A DNA stretch of 64,000 nucleotides. Origin: Caldilineales bacterium. Lineage in GTDB: Bacteria > Chloroflexota > Anaerolineae > J102. A program made the position numbers and the translations under genes. The DNA lies in assembly GCA_024102915.1 (NCBI GenBank), contig JAGFJG010000044.1, forward strand, positions 22,788 through 86,787, in the 5' to 3' direction. The notes under the pieces are model-generated. The model ran no database searches, was not told the DNA's origin, and saw only the letters and a list, made by a program, of their open reading frames with translations. Shown one piece after another: positions 48,378 through 56,483 of the stretch (its first letter is position 1; each line of letters begins with the position of its first letter).

Positions 48378-49658
48378 ATGCACACCACCTCCTGGCTTTC
48401 CGTCGGCCCCTCGCTGGATGAATGCATCAAGTGCAATATTTGCACCAGCGCCTGCCCGGTCGGCGCCGTCACCGACCTGTTCCCCGGCCCGAAATACGCT
48501 GGCCCGCAGGCGCAACGCTTCCGCGAGAACGGCCAGCCTGCCAGCCCCGATCAGTCGGTCGATTATTGTTCGGGCTGCCGTGTGTGCAATGAGGTCTGCC
48601 CGACGGGCGTGAAGATCGCCGAGCTGAATGCCCGCGCCCGCGCCCAAATGGCGGCGGAGTGCGGTATTCCCCTGCGCAACCGCCTGCTGGGTCGCAACGA
48701 ACTCCTGGGCAAGATCGGCAGCCTCGCCCCGTCACTGGCGAACTTCGGGCTGCACAATGCCGCCAGCCGCGTCCTGGCCGAAAAGGTTATGGGCATTGCC
48801 CGTAACGCACCCCTGCCGCGGTGGAGCGCATCAGGCACGTTCGGCGATTGGATGCAACGAACGACGGGCCGACGTCTGCAATCCACCAAAAAGGTGGTCT
48901 ATTTTCACGGCTGCGCCACCATGCATTACGAGCCGTTCATCGGCCAGGCGGCGGTGGCGGTGCTGGAACACAACGGCTATGAGGTGATCGTCCCCCCGCA
49001 GAATTGCTGCGGTTTGCCCCTGCTTAGCAATGGCGAATTCAAGGCCGCGCGCAGTTATCATGAGGGTAATGTCCGCAAGCTCTCGGATGGCGTGCGGGCG
49101 GGTTATGATATCGTGGGCACGAGCACCAGTTGCACGCTGACGTTGAAGGAGGAAGCGCCGGAGTTGCTGGACATGCACGGCGAGGATGCCGAGGGGTTGA
49201 AGATGGCGGTGTGGGATATCTTTGAGTGGCTGCGCGAGCGATACGAGTCGGGCGAATTGCGCACTGATTTCAGACGGATGGATATCGTTCTGCCCTATCA
49301 CGCACCCTGCCAATACCGGGCGCATCGGGTGGGGAGGCCAGCGTTGGAGATTTTGAGATTGATCCCAGGCATGGATGTGCCTGAAAGCCATGCGCGTTGT
49401 TGCGGCATCGCTGGAACCTATGGATACAAAGTTGAAAAATATCAGATTGCGATGGATGTCGGCGCAGAGTTGTTCGATTTCGTGCGAGAGGAAGCGCGCA
49501 GTCACGCCGCGGGCGTTCGCATGACCGCCTGCGATTCCGAGACCTGCCGCTGGCAACTCGAACACGGAACGGGACTGCCTAGCCGTCATCCCATCGAGGT
49601 TCTGGCCGCGGCGTATGGGCTATATGATCTCCACGAACGGCGGTTGATTGAGCGCTGA
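48378..49658 (+). CDS. glpC: anaerobic-type glycerol-3-phosphate dehydrogenase subunit C
   Basis: 426 residues. Two [4Fe-4S] motifs near the N terminus: CIKCNICTSACPVGAV and CSGCRVCNEVCPTG. Two CCG domains follow (NCCGLPLLSNG and ARCCGIAGTYG). It carries electrons from GlpAB to the quinone pool and anchors the complex. Start codon six bases after a heptad element. A hairpin (49670-49760) follows the gene. Confidence 0.95.
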   Translation: MHTTSWLSVGPSLDECIKCNICTSACPVGAVTDLFPGPKYAGPQAQRFRENGQPASPDQSVDYCSGCRVCNEVCPTGVKIAELNARARAQMAAECGIPLRNRLLGRNELLGKIGSLAPSLANFGLHNAASRVLAEKVMGIARNAPLPRWSASGTFGDWMQRTTGRRLQSTKKVVYFHGCATMHYEPFIGQAAVAVLEHNGYEVIVPPQNCCGLPLLSNGEFKAARSYHEGNVRKLSDGVRAGYDIVGTSTSCTLTLKEEAPELLDMHGEDAEGLKMAVWDIFEWLRERYESGELRTDFRRMDIVLPYHAPCQYRAHRVGRPALEILRLIPGMDVPESHARCCGIAGTYGYKVEKYQIAMDVGAELFDFVREEARSHAAGVRMTACDSETCRWQLEHGTGLPSRHPIEVLAAAYGLYDLHERRLIER

Positions 49659-49669
49659 ATCAGATTCAT

Positions 49670-49760
49670 AATTGGAACGCGGATGCCGCGGGTACAACGC
49701 GGATTTTCAATCAATTTCTTGGTTTTCCGTATCCATCTGCGCACCATCCGCGTTCCAATT
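49670..49760. repeat. 16-bp perfect inverted repeat after glpC
   Basis: AATTGGAACGCGGATG (49670-49685) is exactly complementary to CATCCGCGTTCCAATT (49745-49760), 59-base loop. Loop contains a second ACGCGGAT copy. It may be an old repetitive element or a 3'-end structure of the glp operon. No terminal duplications are clear. A related short stretch CCATCTGCG...GATGG occurs near 56475-56506. Confidence 0.8.
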
Positions 49761-49870
49761 CTTCTTTCGCAATCAGCGAGTCGGCTATTCGCGCAAGCAT
49801 TTGAAATCAACGCCCGGCTCATGGCATGATGCAGCCCAATCCGATCCAACAATTTCCAGAGGAGTGATGA

Positions 49871-49930
49871 ATGCGATACAAAAACCTGACGCTGGGCGGC
49901 ATCCAGGATCAGCTCGACATGCGCTCGTGA
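49871..49930 (+). other. 19-codon open reading frame with strong ribosome site, leader or gene remnant
   Basis: AGAGGAG precedes ATG at 49871; the frame reads MRYKNLTLGGIQDQLDMRS and stops ten bases before the GNAT start. It could be a leader peptide whose translation helps the GNAT gene, which itself lacks a Shine-Dalgarno site. It could also be the 5' stub of a lost gene. No similarity recognised. Confidence 0.4.
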
Positions 49931-49939
49931 ACACGGCCT

Positions 49940-50428
49940 ATGAGTCCACCGTTTCAGGTTCGGCAAATTGGCGACGATTCCCTGGAAATCGCACTGAGTC
50001 TCTTGCGCCGGTTCTTTATCGAAGAAGGTTTTGATACCGCGGAGGAGGACATGCGGGCTTTGCTGCGGGAGATGTTGGCCAGTGAGAACAACGCTGTATT
50101 CCTGGCGACAGGCGATGGCGAGGCCCAGGGCGTGGCGACGGTCAGCGTTTCGCTGGGCCTGGAATGTGGGTTATCGGCGGAGATGGATGACCTCTATGTT
50201 CTGCCCCAGGCACGCGGCAAAGGCGTCGCTGCCAGCCTGATCGAAGCGGCCTGCCAATGGAGTCGGGCGCGGGGATGTTCGGTCGTGTTGGCGACGGTGA
50301 TGCCCGAAGGCGAAGCAAAGCACGGGCTAAAAGCCTTCTACCGGCGGCAAGGGTTCAGCGATGTCGGGCGGGTTATCCTGGAGCGATGGCTGCGGGAAGA
50401 ATCCTCTGAAATTTTGGAGCGAGCATGA
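49940..50428 (+). CDS. GNAT-family N-acetyltransferase
   Basis: 162 residues. The acetyl-CoA pyrophosphate loop is in YVLPQARGKGVAASLIEAACQW; AEMDDLYV precedes it and KAFYRRQGFSDVGRVILERWL ends the fold. Substrate unknown (amino acid, amine or peptide). It overlaps the next gene by four bases (ATGA), so the two are coupled. Confidence 0.9.
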   Translation: MSPPFQVRQIGDDSLEIALSLLRRFFIEEGFDTAEEDMRALLREMLASENNAVFLATGDGEAQGVATVSVSLGLECGLSAEMDDLYVLPQARGKGVAASLIEAACQWSRARGCSVVLATVMPEGEAKHGLKAFYRRQGFSDVGRVILERWLREESSEILERA

Positions 50429-51306
50429 CACAACCTGACTCCCTCGAAAGCGTTTTCGTCTACGGCACACTGCGCCCGCCTGGCCCCGCGACCCCGCCCG
50501 AAGACACCCGCTTCTTTCCCCTTGTCGCCTCGGCTATCCGCTCGCAATCGGCGGCGACCCTGTCGGATGCAGACCTCTATGACCTGGGCGCGTATCCGGG
50601 GGCGCGGCCCGGCGAAGGCGTGATTTACGGCGATTTGCTGTCTGTCGATCCCGCCGCCCTGGCAGAATTCGACCGCATCGAAGGACATCCTAACTTTTTT
50701 CGCCGTGACCGCGTGCGAGTGCAAAATGCGGATGGTGAGATCGAAGCCTGGATTTATTGGGCTCCGGCGGGCCTGGTGGATGGCCGGGCCAGGATCGAGG
50801 GCGGGGATTGGTTCCAACGGGAGGGCGTGGGACGCGCTGCGACGCTGGCAAATTCGGAACCGGCTGACCCCAAGTTGGCGGGATTGGTCGCCCGTTTTGC
50901 GGACGAAGAATGCTGCTGGCTGGGCAGCGTCCGCCCGGATGGCCGCCCGCACAGCGCGCCAGTCTGGCACGTCTGGCACGAGGGTCGGGTCTATGTGGTC
51001 ACCACACGGGGCGCGGTGAAGACGACGAACATCGCCGCCAACCCCGCCGTCGTCATCACTCATCCCGATCCGCTGAACCCGATCATCATCGAAGGATGGG
51101 CGACCGAAACCGGTTTTCGTCGGGAGGAATTGCACCCGCTATTTTTGGACAAATATCAGTGGGACATCGCCACGGATGAGGAATACGACACGATTTTAGA
51201 GATTGTGCCCACGCGGTTTTTGGCCTGGGGCAAGTATGGCGATGGCCGCTGGACAGGGGCGGAGATCATGCGAGCGTCAGGGCGTCACCCCGACGATCAC
51301 TCGTAA
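50425..51306 (+). CDS. fusion of gamma-glutamylcyclotransferase-like and PNPOx-like domains
   Basis: 293 residues. Residues 8-115 are an AIG2/GGCT domain: FVYGTLR (11-17) and LAEFDRIEGHPNFFRRDRV carry the usual substrate loop and the catalytic Glu of the EG motif. Residues about 140-285 form a pyridoxamine-phosphate-oxidase-like split barrel: CCWLGSVRPDGRPHSAPVWHVW, VYVVTTRGAVKTTNIAANPAVVIT. The fold binds FMN or F420. Joining a glutathione/gamma-glutamyl cyclotransferase to a flavin-type reductase is unusual. The 3' end overlaps the convergent M1 peptidase gene by ten bases. Confidence 0.8.
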   Translation: MTQPDSLESVFVYGTLRPPGPATPPEDTRFFPLVASAIRSQSAATLSDADLYDLGAYPGARPGEGVIYGDLLSVDPAALAEFDRIEGHPNFFRRDRVRVQNADGEIEAWIYWAPAGLVDGRARIEGGDWFQREGVGRAATLANSEPADPKLAGLVARFADEECCWLGSVRPDGRPHSAPVWHVWHEGRVYVVTTRGAVKTTNIAANPAVVITHPDPLNPIIIEGWATETGFRREELHPLFLDKYQWDIATDEEYDTILEIVPTRFLAWGKYGDGRWTGAEIMRASGRHPDDHS

Positions 51307-52865
51307 ATCCATTTTTCAAAAGGCGGCGTCAAATCACAGCCGCAGTGCTGTTCGGCTAGCGCTTTCATACCCTCGGTCGTGGCGATATCGTATTTGAAGG
51401 TCTGGTAATAATCTTGGAGGAAGGCGGCGAACTCGTCCTTGCCCATCTCTTTTTCCAGCGCCTCGAAAAAGAGCGGACCTCGCCCATAGACGATGGCGCT
51501 GTATTCCATTTCGTCGTAGGCTTCCACCGGCATGCCCACAGGGATTTCCTCGCCTTCGATTCTACGCCAGCGCCCCACGAGCGAATCGCGGAAGCCTTCA
51601 TAGCCGTTGGGGCCGTAGGCGTCGCCGTAATAGAGCATGGTGGCGTACTGGGTGAGCGACTCATCCAGCCAGGGTTCATCGACCTGATTGTTGCCGACCG
51701 TGCTGTAAAACCACTGATGTGCGACTTCGTGGGCGGTTGCGCCTTCGAAGAACGACAGCCCCGGATCGTAGATGCTCAGCGCCACCACCACAATGCCGGG
51801 ATATTCGACGCCGCCCGCCAGGGTCGGCGTTCCCGCCACGTCCAACTCGGTGAAGGGATAGGGGCCGAAGCGTTCGCTATAGCTGCGGAATGAATCGGCG
51901 GCTTTTTCCAGGGCGAACTGGTTTTCATCGTGCAGTTCGGGCGGGGCGTAGGCGTTGATGGTGGTCTCGCCCACCTGCTCGCTCAACCGTTCGTAACGGT
52001 CACTGCTGACGAGATAGAAATCGCGTACAGGCCCGGCGGCGATGGTGAGCGTCTGGCGGTCATCCTGTTCGGTCCGGTCGATTTCCACGCCCGACGCGGC
52101 GATGGTCTGATCGGCGGGGGCGTTGACGCGCACCAGATAATAGCTGCTATCCGCATAGACCACGTCGCCGATGCTGGGGGCGATCTCGATATTCCAACCG
52201 GCGCCATCGTAAGCGGCGACCATCGGATAAAAGTGAGCCAGCGCCGCGATGTCATCGACGGTAGCCAGAATGCCGTAATTCCCACCGGACTCGGTAGGCA
52301 CGTCCACGGCGAAATTCATGGCGATCACCGCCTGCTCGCCCGGCTGCAACACATCGGGCAACGGCACGATCAGGGCGCTGTCCTCAAGTCCGTATCGGGG
52401 TTCGACTTCCTCACCGTTTACCGTGACCCTGGCCGCCTGGCTGCGCCCGCCCTGCGTGTTGGGGAAGAGACGAAAGACGACCTCGTCTAACATCACATCC
52501 TCAGTGTTGGTATAGTGCACTTCTTCGCGGCCCTGAATCTGGGTGAGGTCGTCGGAGATATCCATGTCGATGTGATAGACGGTCGCGCCCGGACGTTCAT
52601 CCAGCGCCCCCTGTTCGGGTGCGATCAACCCGGCGGCGAATGGCGTGCGGTCGTCCCAGGCGACATCGAACAGGCTGGATGCGGGCAATTCAGTTGCAGA
52701 AATTGCAGGCTGTGTGGGGCGTGGCGTGGCGGTCGGTTCCGCCTTAACAGCCGGGGTATCCGTAGCGGCAGGGACAGACGAGGCGACGGGCGTTGGTTCT
52801 TGAATAGGGAGACCGCAAGCCGCTAACAGCCAGGCAAAGACGAGAAGAGTGAGAATATGCTTCAT
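51297..52865 (-). CDS. M1-family metallopeptidase lipoprotein
   Basis: 522 residues. Signal ends in LLAAC, so the enzyme is lipid-anchored outside. An N-terminal beta domain (EGREEVHYTN-like IQGREEVHYTNTEDVM) precedes the catalytic part. HEVAH (379-383) and Glu402 in WLDESLTQY are the zinc ligands with Glu380 as base; GGVEYPGIVVVAL replaces the GAMEN exopeptidase motif. The missing GAMEN and secreted form suggest broad peptidase action rather than a strict aminopeptidase. The last bases overlap the convergent fusion gene. Confidence 0.9.
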   Translation of the reverse strand: MKHILTLLVFAWLLAACGLPIQEPTPVASSVPAATDTPAVKAEPTATPRPTQPAISATELPASSLFDVAWDDRTPFAAGLIAPEQGALDERPGATVYHIDMDISDDLTQIQGREEVHYTNTEDVMLDEVVFRLFPNTQGGRSQAARVTVNGEEVEPRYGLEDSALIVPLPDVLQPGEQAVIAMNFAVDVPTESGGNYGILATVDDIAALAHFYPMVAAYDGAGWNIEIAPSIGDVVYADSSYYLVRVNAPADQTIAASGVEIDRTEQDDRQTLTIAAGPVRDFYLVSSDRYERLSEQVGETTINAYAPPELHDENQFALEKAADSFRSYSERFGPYPFTELDVAGTPTLAGGVEYPGIVVVALSIYDPGLSFFEGATAHEVAHQWFYSTVGNNQVDEPWLDESLTQYATMLYYGDAYGPNGYEGFRDSLVGRWRRIEGEEIPVGMPVEAYDEMEYSAIVYGRGPLFFEALEKEMGKDEFAAFLQDYYQTFKYDIATTEGMKALAEQHCGCDLTPPFEKWIYE

Positions 52866-52883
52866 GGATTCATGTCGGTTCGG

Positions 52884-53786
52884 TCAATCATTAAGTCGCT
52901 GCACGTTGGGGCGCAGGTCGAGCTCGTCGATCAGTTCGTTGAGTTCGGCGTCCGTGAGGGTGCGGCCTTTCCCGGCGTAGGCCGTGAGCGCCGCTTCCAT
53001 CATGTTAGTGCCAAAGGATCGGCCATCGTAACGAGGGGTCGTCGTGATCAACCAGCGCAAGTTTCGCTCCTTCAGCAGGGGGATGTCCTGTTCGGTGGTG
53101 GTATTGGTGACGATTGTTTTGCCGGAAAGATCGTCAGGCAAATGTTTACGCACATAAAGGAAATCTCCGGCGATCAGTTCCGCTTCGTCCCAATATTTTT
53201 CATATTTCGGCTGGATCACCTCTTGCTTTTCGCCGGTGGGGTAGAGCATGGAGATCGGTAGTTGGCCGACGATCGGGATGAGCAACCGGCCGGCGCGGCG
53301 CAGGCTGTTCAATCCGTGCAGGGGGATGGGCAGGCCCAGCGCGAACATTATATCGCCGAAGACGGTCTGGTCGGCGACGGAGGCCAATGCCTGGGCCATG
53401 CCAAAACGATCGACGCCGAGCGTCATAAAGGCGTTGGCATAATGAGGCAGCCCGCCCAACGCCGGGGCGGCCAGTTCAAAGACGCGCCGTTCCAGCGTGT
53501 GCTTCAATCCCCGGCCATCCACGACCGGCGTTTGTTTCACATTTTTCACCAGGCCCAAACCCGAACGCAGCGGGTATTCTCGGTCATCCAGCCGTAGATA
53601 AATCTCGACGCCGCCGACGCCCAGGGCATCGACCTTGCCATCGTATTCCTCGAACAATCGCCGCGCCGCTTTTTCGTCCCCATTCGTGCCGATCCGTTCG
53701 ATCTGGATGGGTTCCCGCACGAAATCACAGATGGCCTGTTTGTCCCGTTTGGCGCTGCCAAGGCTGATGCTGACGACTTTTTTCAT
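52884..53786 (-). CDS. quinate 5-dehydrogenase-like protein of uncertain function
   Basis: 300 residues starting MKKVVSISLGSAKRDKQA. Visible phrases are ERIGTNGDEKAARRLFEEYDGKVDALGVGGVEIYLRL, TPVVDGRGLKHTLERRV and DLSGKTIVTNTTTEQDIPLLKERNLRWLITTTPRYDGRSFG. They match a family often named 'quinate 5-dehydrogenase' in thermophiles and Chloroflexota. The name rests on database habit as I recall it; no clear NAD site of the shikimate dehydrogenase kind is visible. It is divergent from sbcC. 97 bases upstream of the M1 gene on the same strand are not coding. Confidence 0.6.
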   Translation of the reverse strand: MKKVVSISLGSAKRDKQAICDFVREPIQIERIGTNGDEKAARRLFEEYDGKVDALGVGGVEIYLRLDDREYPLRSGLGLVKNVKQTPVVDGRGLKHTLERRVFELAAPALGGLPHYANAFMTLGVDRFGMAQALASVADQTVFGDIMFALGLPIPLHGLNSLRRAGRLLIPIVGQLPISMLYPTGEKQEVIQPKYEKYWDEAELIAGDFLYVRKHLPDDLSGKTIVTNTTTEQDIPLLKERNLRWLITTTPRYDGRSFGTNMMEAALTAYAGKGRTLTDAELNELIDELDLRPNVQRLND

Positions 53787-53903
53787 GGTTTTCCTTTCTG
53801 GTTGGTGTGGGAAAATGAGAACATATGTTTTGGGGCATCCGCCAGCTATGATAAACTTCTATTCTGCCGAACGCCGTTTGCCAGATTCGTTCCCATCCCT
53901 GCC

Positions 53904-56465
53904 ATGATACCCTACAAATTACGTCTGCAAAACTTCCTCAGCTATGGTGAAGACCTGGAGCCGCTCGACTTCAGCGGCATGCATCTGGTTTGTCTGATCG
54001 GGCAAAATGGTCATGGCAAATCCGCCCTGTTGGATGCCGTGACCTGGGCGCTGTGGGGGAAAGCGCGCAGCAATTCGGACGATGATCTCGTGCATGCGGG
54101 CCGAAGTGAAATGCAGGTGGAGTTCGAGTTCAGCTTGGAAGGCAGGCGCTACAACGTCGTCCGCAAACGCCTGCGCAGCGGGCGAGGAAAATCGGACCTG
54201 GAACTGGCCGTGTGGAATGAAACGGAGTCCGCATGGCAGCCGCTGACCGAGCCGTCCATCCGGGCGACGCAATCGCGTATCGATGAAGCGCTGCGCATGG
54301 ACTATCGCACTTTCACCAATTCCGCTTTTCTCCGCCAGGGCGAAGCCGACGCTTTCACCAGCAAAACGCCTGGCGAACGCAAGGACATCCTCGCCACGAT
54401 TTTGAATCTGGCCCAATACGACGCTTATGCCGAACGCGCCAAAGAATTGGCCCGGCAGGCAGAAAATTCCGTGCAGATCATGCAGCAGGGGTTAAAAGAT
54501 ATCGAGGATGAGATAGCCCGCAAACCGGAGTACGAAACGCAGGTAAAAAGCAGCTCCGTGGCCGAGATGCAGGCGCGTCTGCTCATGCAGGAACGCGAAG
54601 GCAATCTATCGGCTGTCCGGCTGGAAGTGCAAGACCTGGCAGCGAAAGAGGCGGCGCATCGGGACCTGGCGAATCGAACTGCCCAGGATCGGCGCAATCA
54701 TGATGAGACCGTGGCGCAATTGCAGACGGCGCAGACGCAATTGGCCTCAGTCGATGCTCTACTGCTGGAACGTGCGGAGATCGAGGCAAACTTTACGGCT
54801 TTACAAGCGGCGCGGGCGGAAGAGGAGCAGTGGAGCGAACGAGTGCGAAAGCTGCGCCCGATGGAGCAACAAAACCAGGAATTGCAGCGGCAATTGGCCG
54901 ATGCGCGTCGCCAGATCGAGAACGAAGCGGCGCTGGTCGGCAGAGACTTGGCCCAGGCTCAGGGGCGGGCGGCAACCGTCTCCGAATTGGAGGTCAGGAA
55001 GGCGACGACGTCGGGCGAGATCGAACAGTTGGAGGAGCGACAACGCCAGAGCCAGAACCGGCGCGAGCGATTGGCCGCACTTGCCGCCGAGCGGAATCGT
55101 TTGGAGTCGGACAGAAGAGATATCGAAACGGAAGGGGTCACGCTGAGGGATCGGTTGGCCATGTTGCGCACGGGTGAAACGGCGGCCTGCCCGGTCTGCA
55201 AACAGCCGCTCGACGCCAACGGACAGCAACATCTGGAAATGGAATATGAGCAGCAGATGGAGGATTTGCGGGCGCGAGTGCGTGAAGCGATGGATGGGCA
55301 AAAAGAATTGACGACGGAGGAGCGTGAGTTGCAGACGGCGTTGCAGGCTGATGAGCGCGAATTGAAACGGCTGAGCGCCTTGCGGCGGCAACTGGCTGAG
55401 ATCGATAGCTCATTGGCGCAGGCGCAGGATGCAGCCCAGACCCTGCCCGCTTTACAGACCCGTGCGGATGAACTGGCCCAACTGTTGCGCGACGAGAACT
55501 ACGGGCAGGCTATTCGTACCAAGGTGGCGACGCTGACGAAACAGATGTCGGAACTGGCTTACGACGAGACAGCGCATTTGCAGGCGCGCGCCCGGCTGAC
55601 CGAACTGAGCGGAGCCGAGCGTCGGCATATGTCCCTTGAAGAAGCTTTGAAGCAGGAGAAGAGTCTACGAGAGAGGGCGGAACTTTTGCAGGCTCGCTGC
55701 CAGCGTGAGGAAGAGCGCCTGGCGGCGGATCAGGCGCGGCTGCAAGAACTGGCCGCCGAAATCGCAGGCCTGCCCGCAGCCCGCCAACGACAACAGACGC
55801 TTGAACAGGAGGCGACGCAGACGCGTAGGAATTGGGAACAGGCGCAGGCGCAAATGATCGCCGCCCAACAACGTTTGCAGGCGTGTGAAAACCTGGAAAC
55901 GACCCGGAAGGAACGGCTGCGCGAGTTGATGGGGTTTCGAGACAAGGTGGCTCGCTATCGCCAACTGCAAGAGGCCTTTGGCCCGCGCGGGGTGCAGGCC
56001 ATGATCATCGAAGCCGCCCTGCCGGAATTGGAAGAGGAAGCGAACAGGCTTTTGAATCAATTGACGGACGGACGCATGAGCGTACGCATCGAGACGCAGC
56101 GCGACCTCAAAGGCGGCGGCACACGCGAAACGCTCGACATCATCATCTCCGACGAACTGGGCTCGCGACCCTATGAAATGTATTCGGGCGGCGAAGCATT
56201 CCGCGCGGACCTCGCCATCCGTATCGCCCTTAGCCGCTTGCTGGCCCGCCGGGCCGGGGCCGCCCTGCAAACGCTGTTCATCGACGAAGGATTTGGCACG
56301 CAGGATGCGCATGGTCGCGAGAATCTGGTGGACGCCATCCACACCATCAAGGATGACTTCGCCCTCGTGCTCGTGATCACCCACATCGACGAACTGAAAG
56401 ATCAGTTCCCCGTGCGGATTCAGATCGTCAAAGAAGAAACGGGCTCGCGCTACGCCGTGGTTTGA
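53904..56465 (+). CDS. sbcC: SbcC/Rad50-type ATPase of DNA repair
   Basis: 853 residues from ATG at 53904. N-terminal MIPYKLRLQNFLSYGEDLEPLDF and Walker A GQNGHGKSALLDAVTWALWG. Two long coiled coils flank the zinc hook CPVCKQ (Cys429, Cys432). The C-terminal part has the signature and Walker B region (MYSGGEAFRADLAIRIALSRLL, LFIDEGFGTQD). It unwinds and holds DNA ends for the nuclease SbcD. No sbcD gene is adjacent, unlike in most genomes. Confidence 0.95.
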   Translation: MIPYKLRLQNFLSYGEDLEPLDFSGMHLVCLIGQNGHGKSALLDAVTWALWGKARSNSDDDLVHAGRSEMQVEFEFSLEGRRYNVVRKRLRSGRGKSDLELAVWNETESAWQPLTEPSIRATQSRIDEALRMDYRTFTNSAFLRQGEADAFTSKTPGERKDILATILNLAQYDAYAERAKELARQAENSVQIMQQGLKDIEDEIARKPEYETQVKSSSVAEMQARLLMQEREGNLSAVRLEVQDLAAKEAAHRDLANRTAQDRRNHDETVAQLQTAQTQLASVDALLLERAEIEANFTALQAARAEEEQWSERVRKLRPMEQQNQELQRQLADARRQIENEAALVGRDLAQAQGRAATVSELEVRKATTSGEIEQLEERQRQSQNRRERLAALAAERNRLESDRRDIETEGVTLRDRLAMLRTGETAACPVCKQPLDANGQQHLEMEYEQQMEDLRARVREAMDGQKELTTEERELQTALQADERELKRLSALRRQLAEIDSSLAQAQDAAQTLPALQTRADELAQLLRDENYGQAIRTKVATLTKQMSELAYDETAHLQARARLTELSGAERRHMSLEEALKQEKSLRERAELLQARCQREEERLAADQARLQELAAEIAGLPAARQRQQTLEQEATQTRRNWEQAQAQMIAAQQRLQACENLETTRKERLRELMGFRDKVARYRQLQEAFGPRGVQAMIIEAALPELEEEANRLLNQLTDGRMSVRIETQRDLKGGGTRETLDIIISDELGSRPYEMYSGGEAFRADLAIRIALSRLLARRAGAALQTLFIDEGFGTQDAHGRENLVDAIHTIKDDFALVLVITHIDELKDQFPVRIQIVKEETGSRYAVV

Positions 56466-56483
56466 GCAGGCTTTCCATCTGCG

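Noticed and set aside
49670..49760. Insertion sequence or MITE
   Set aside because: A 16-bp inverted repeat is present but no target-site duplication or transposase frame is seen, so it is kept only as an inverted repeat.
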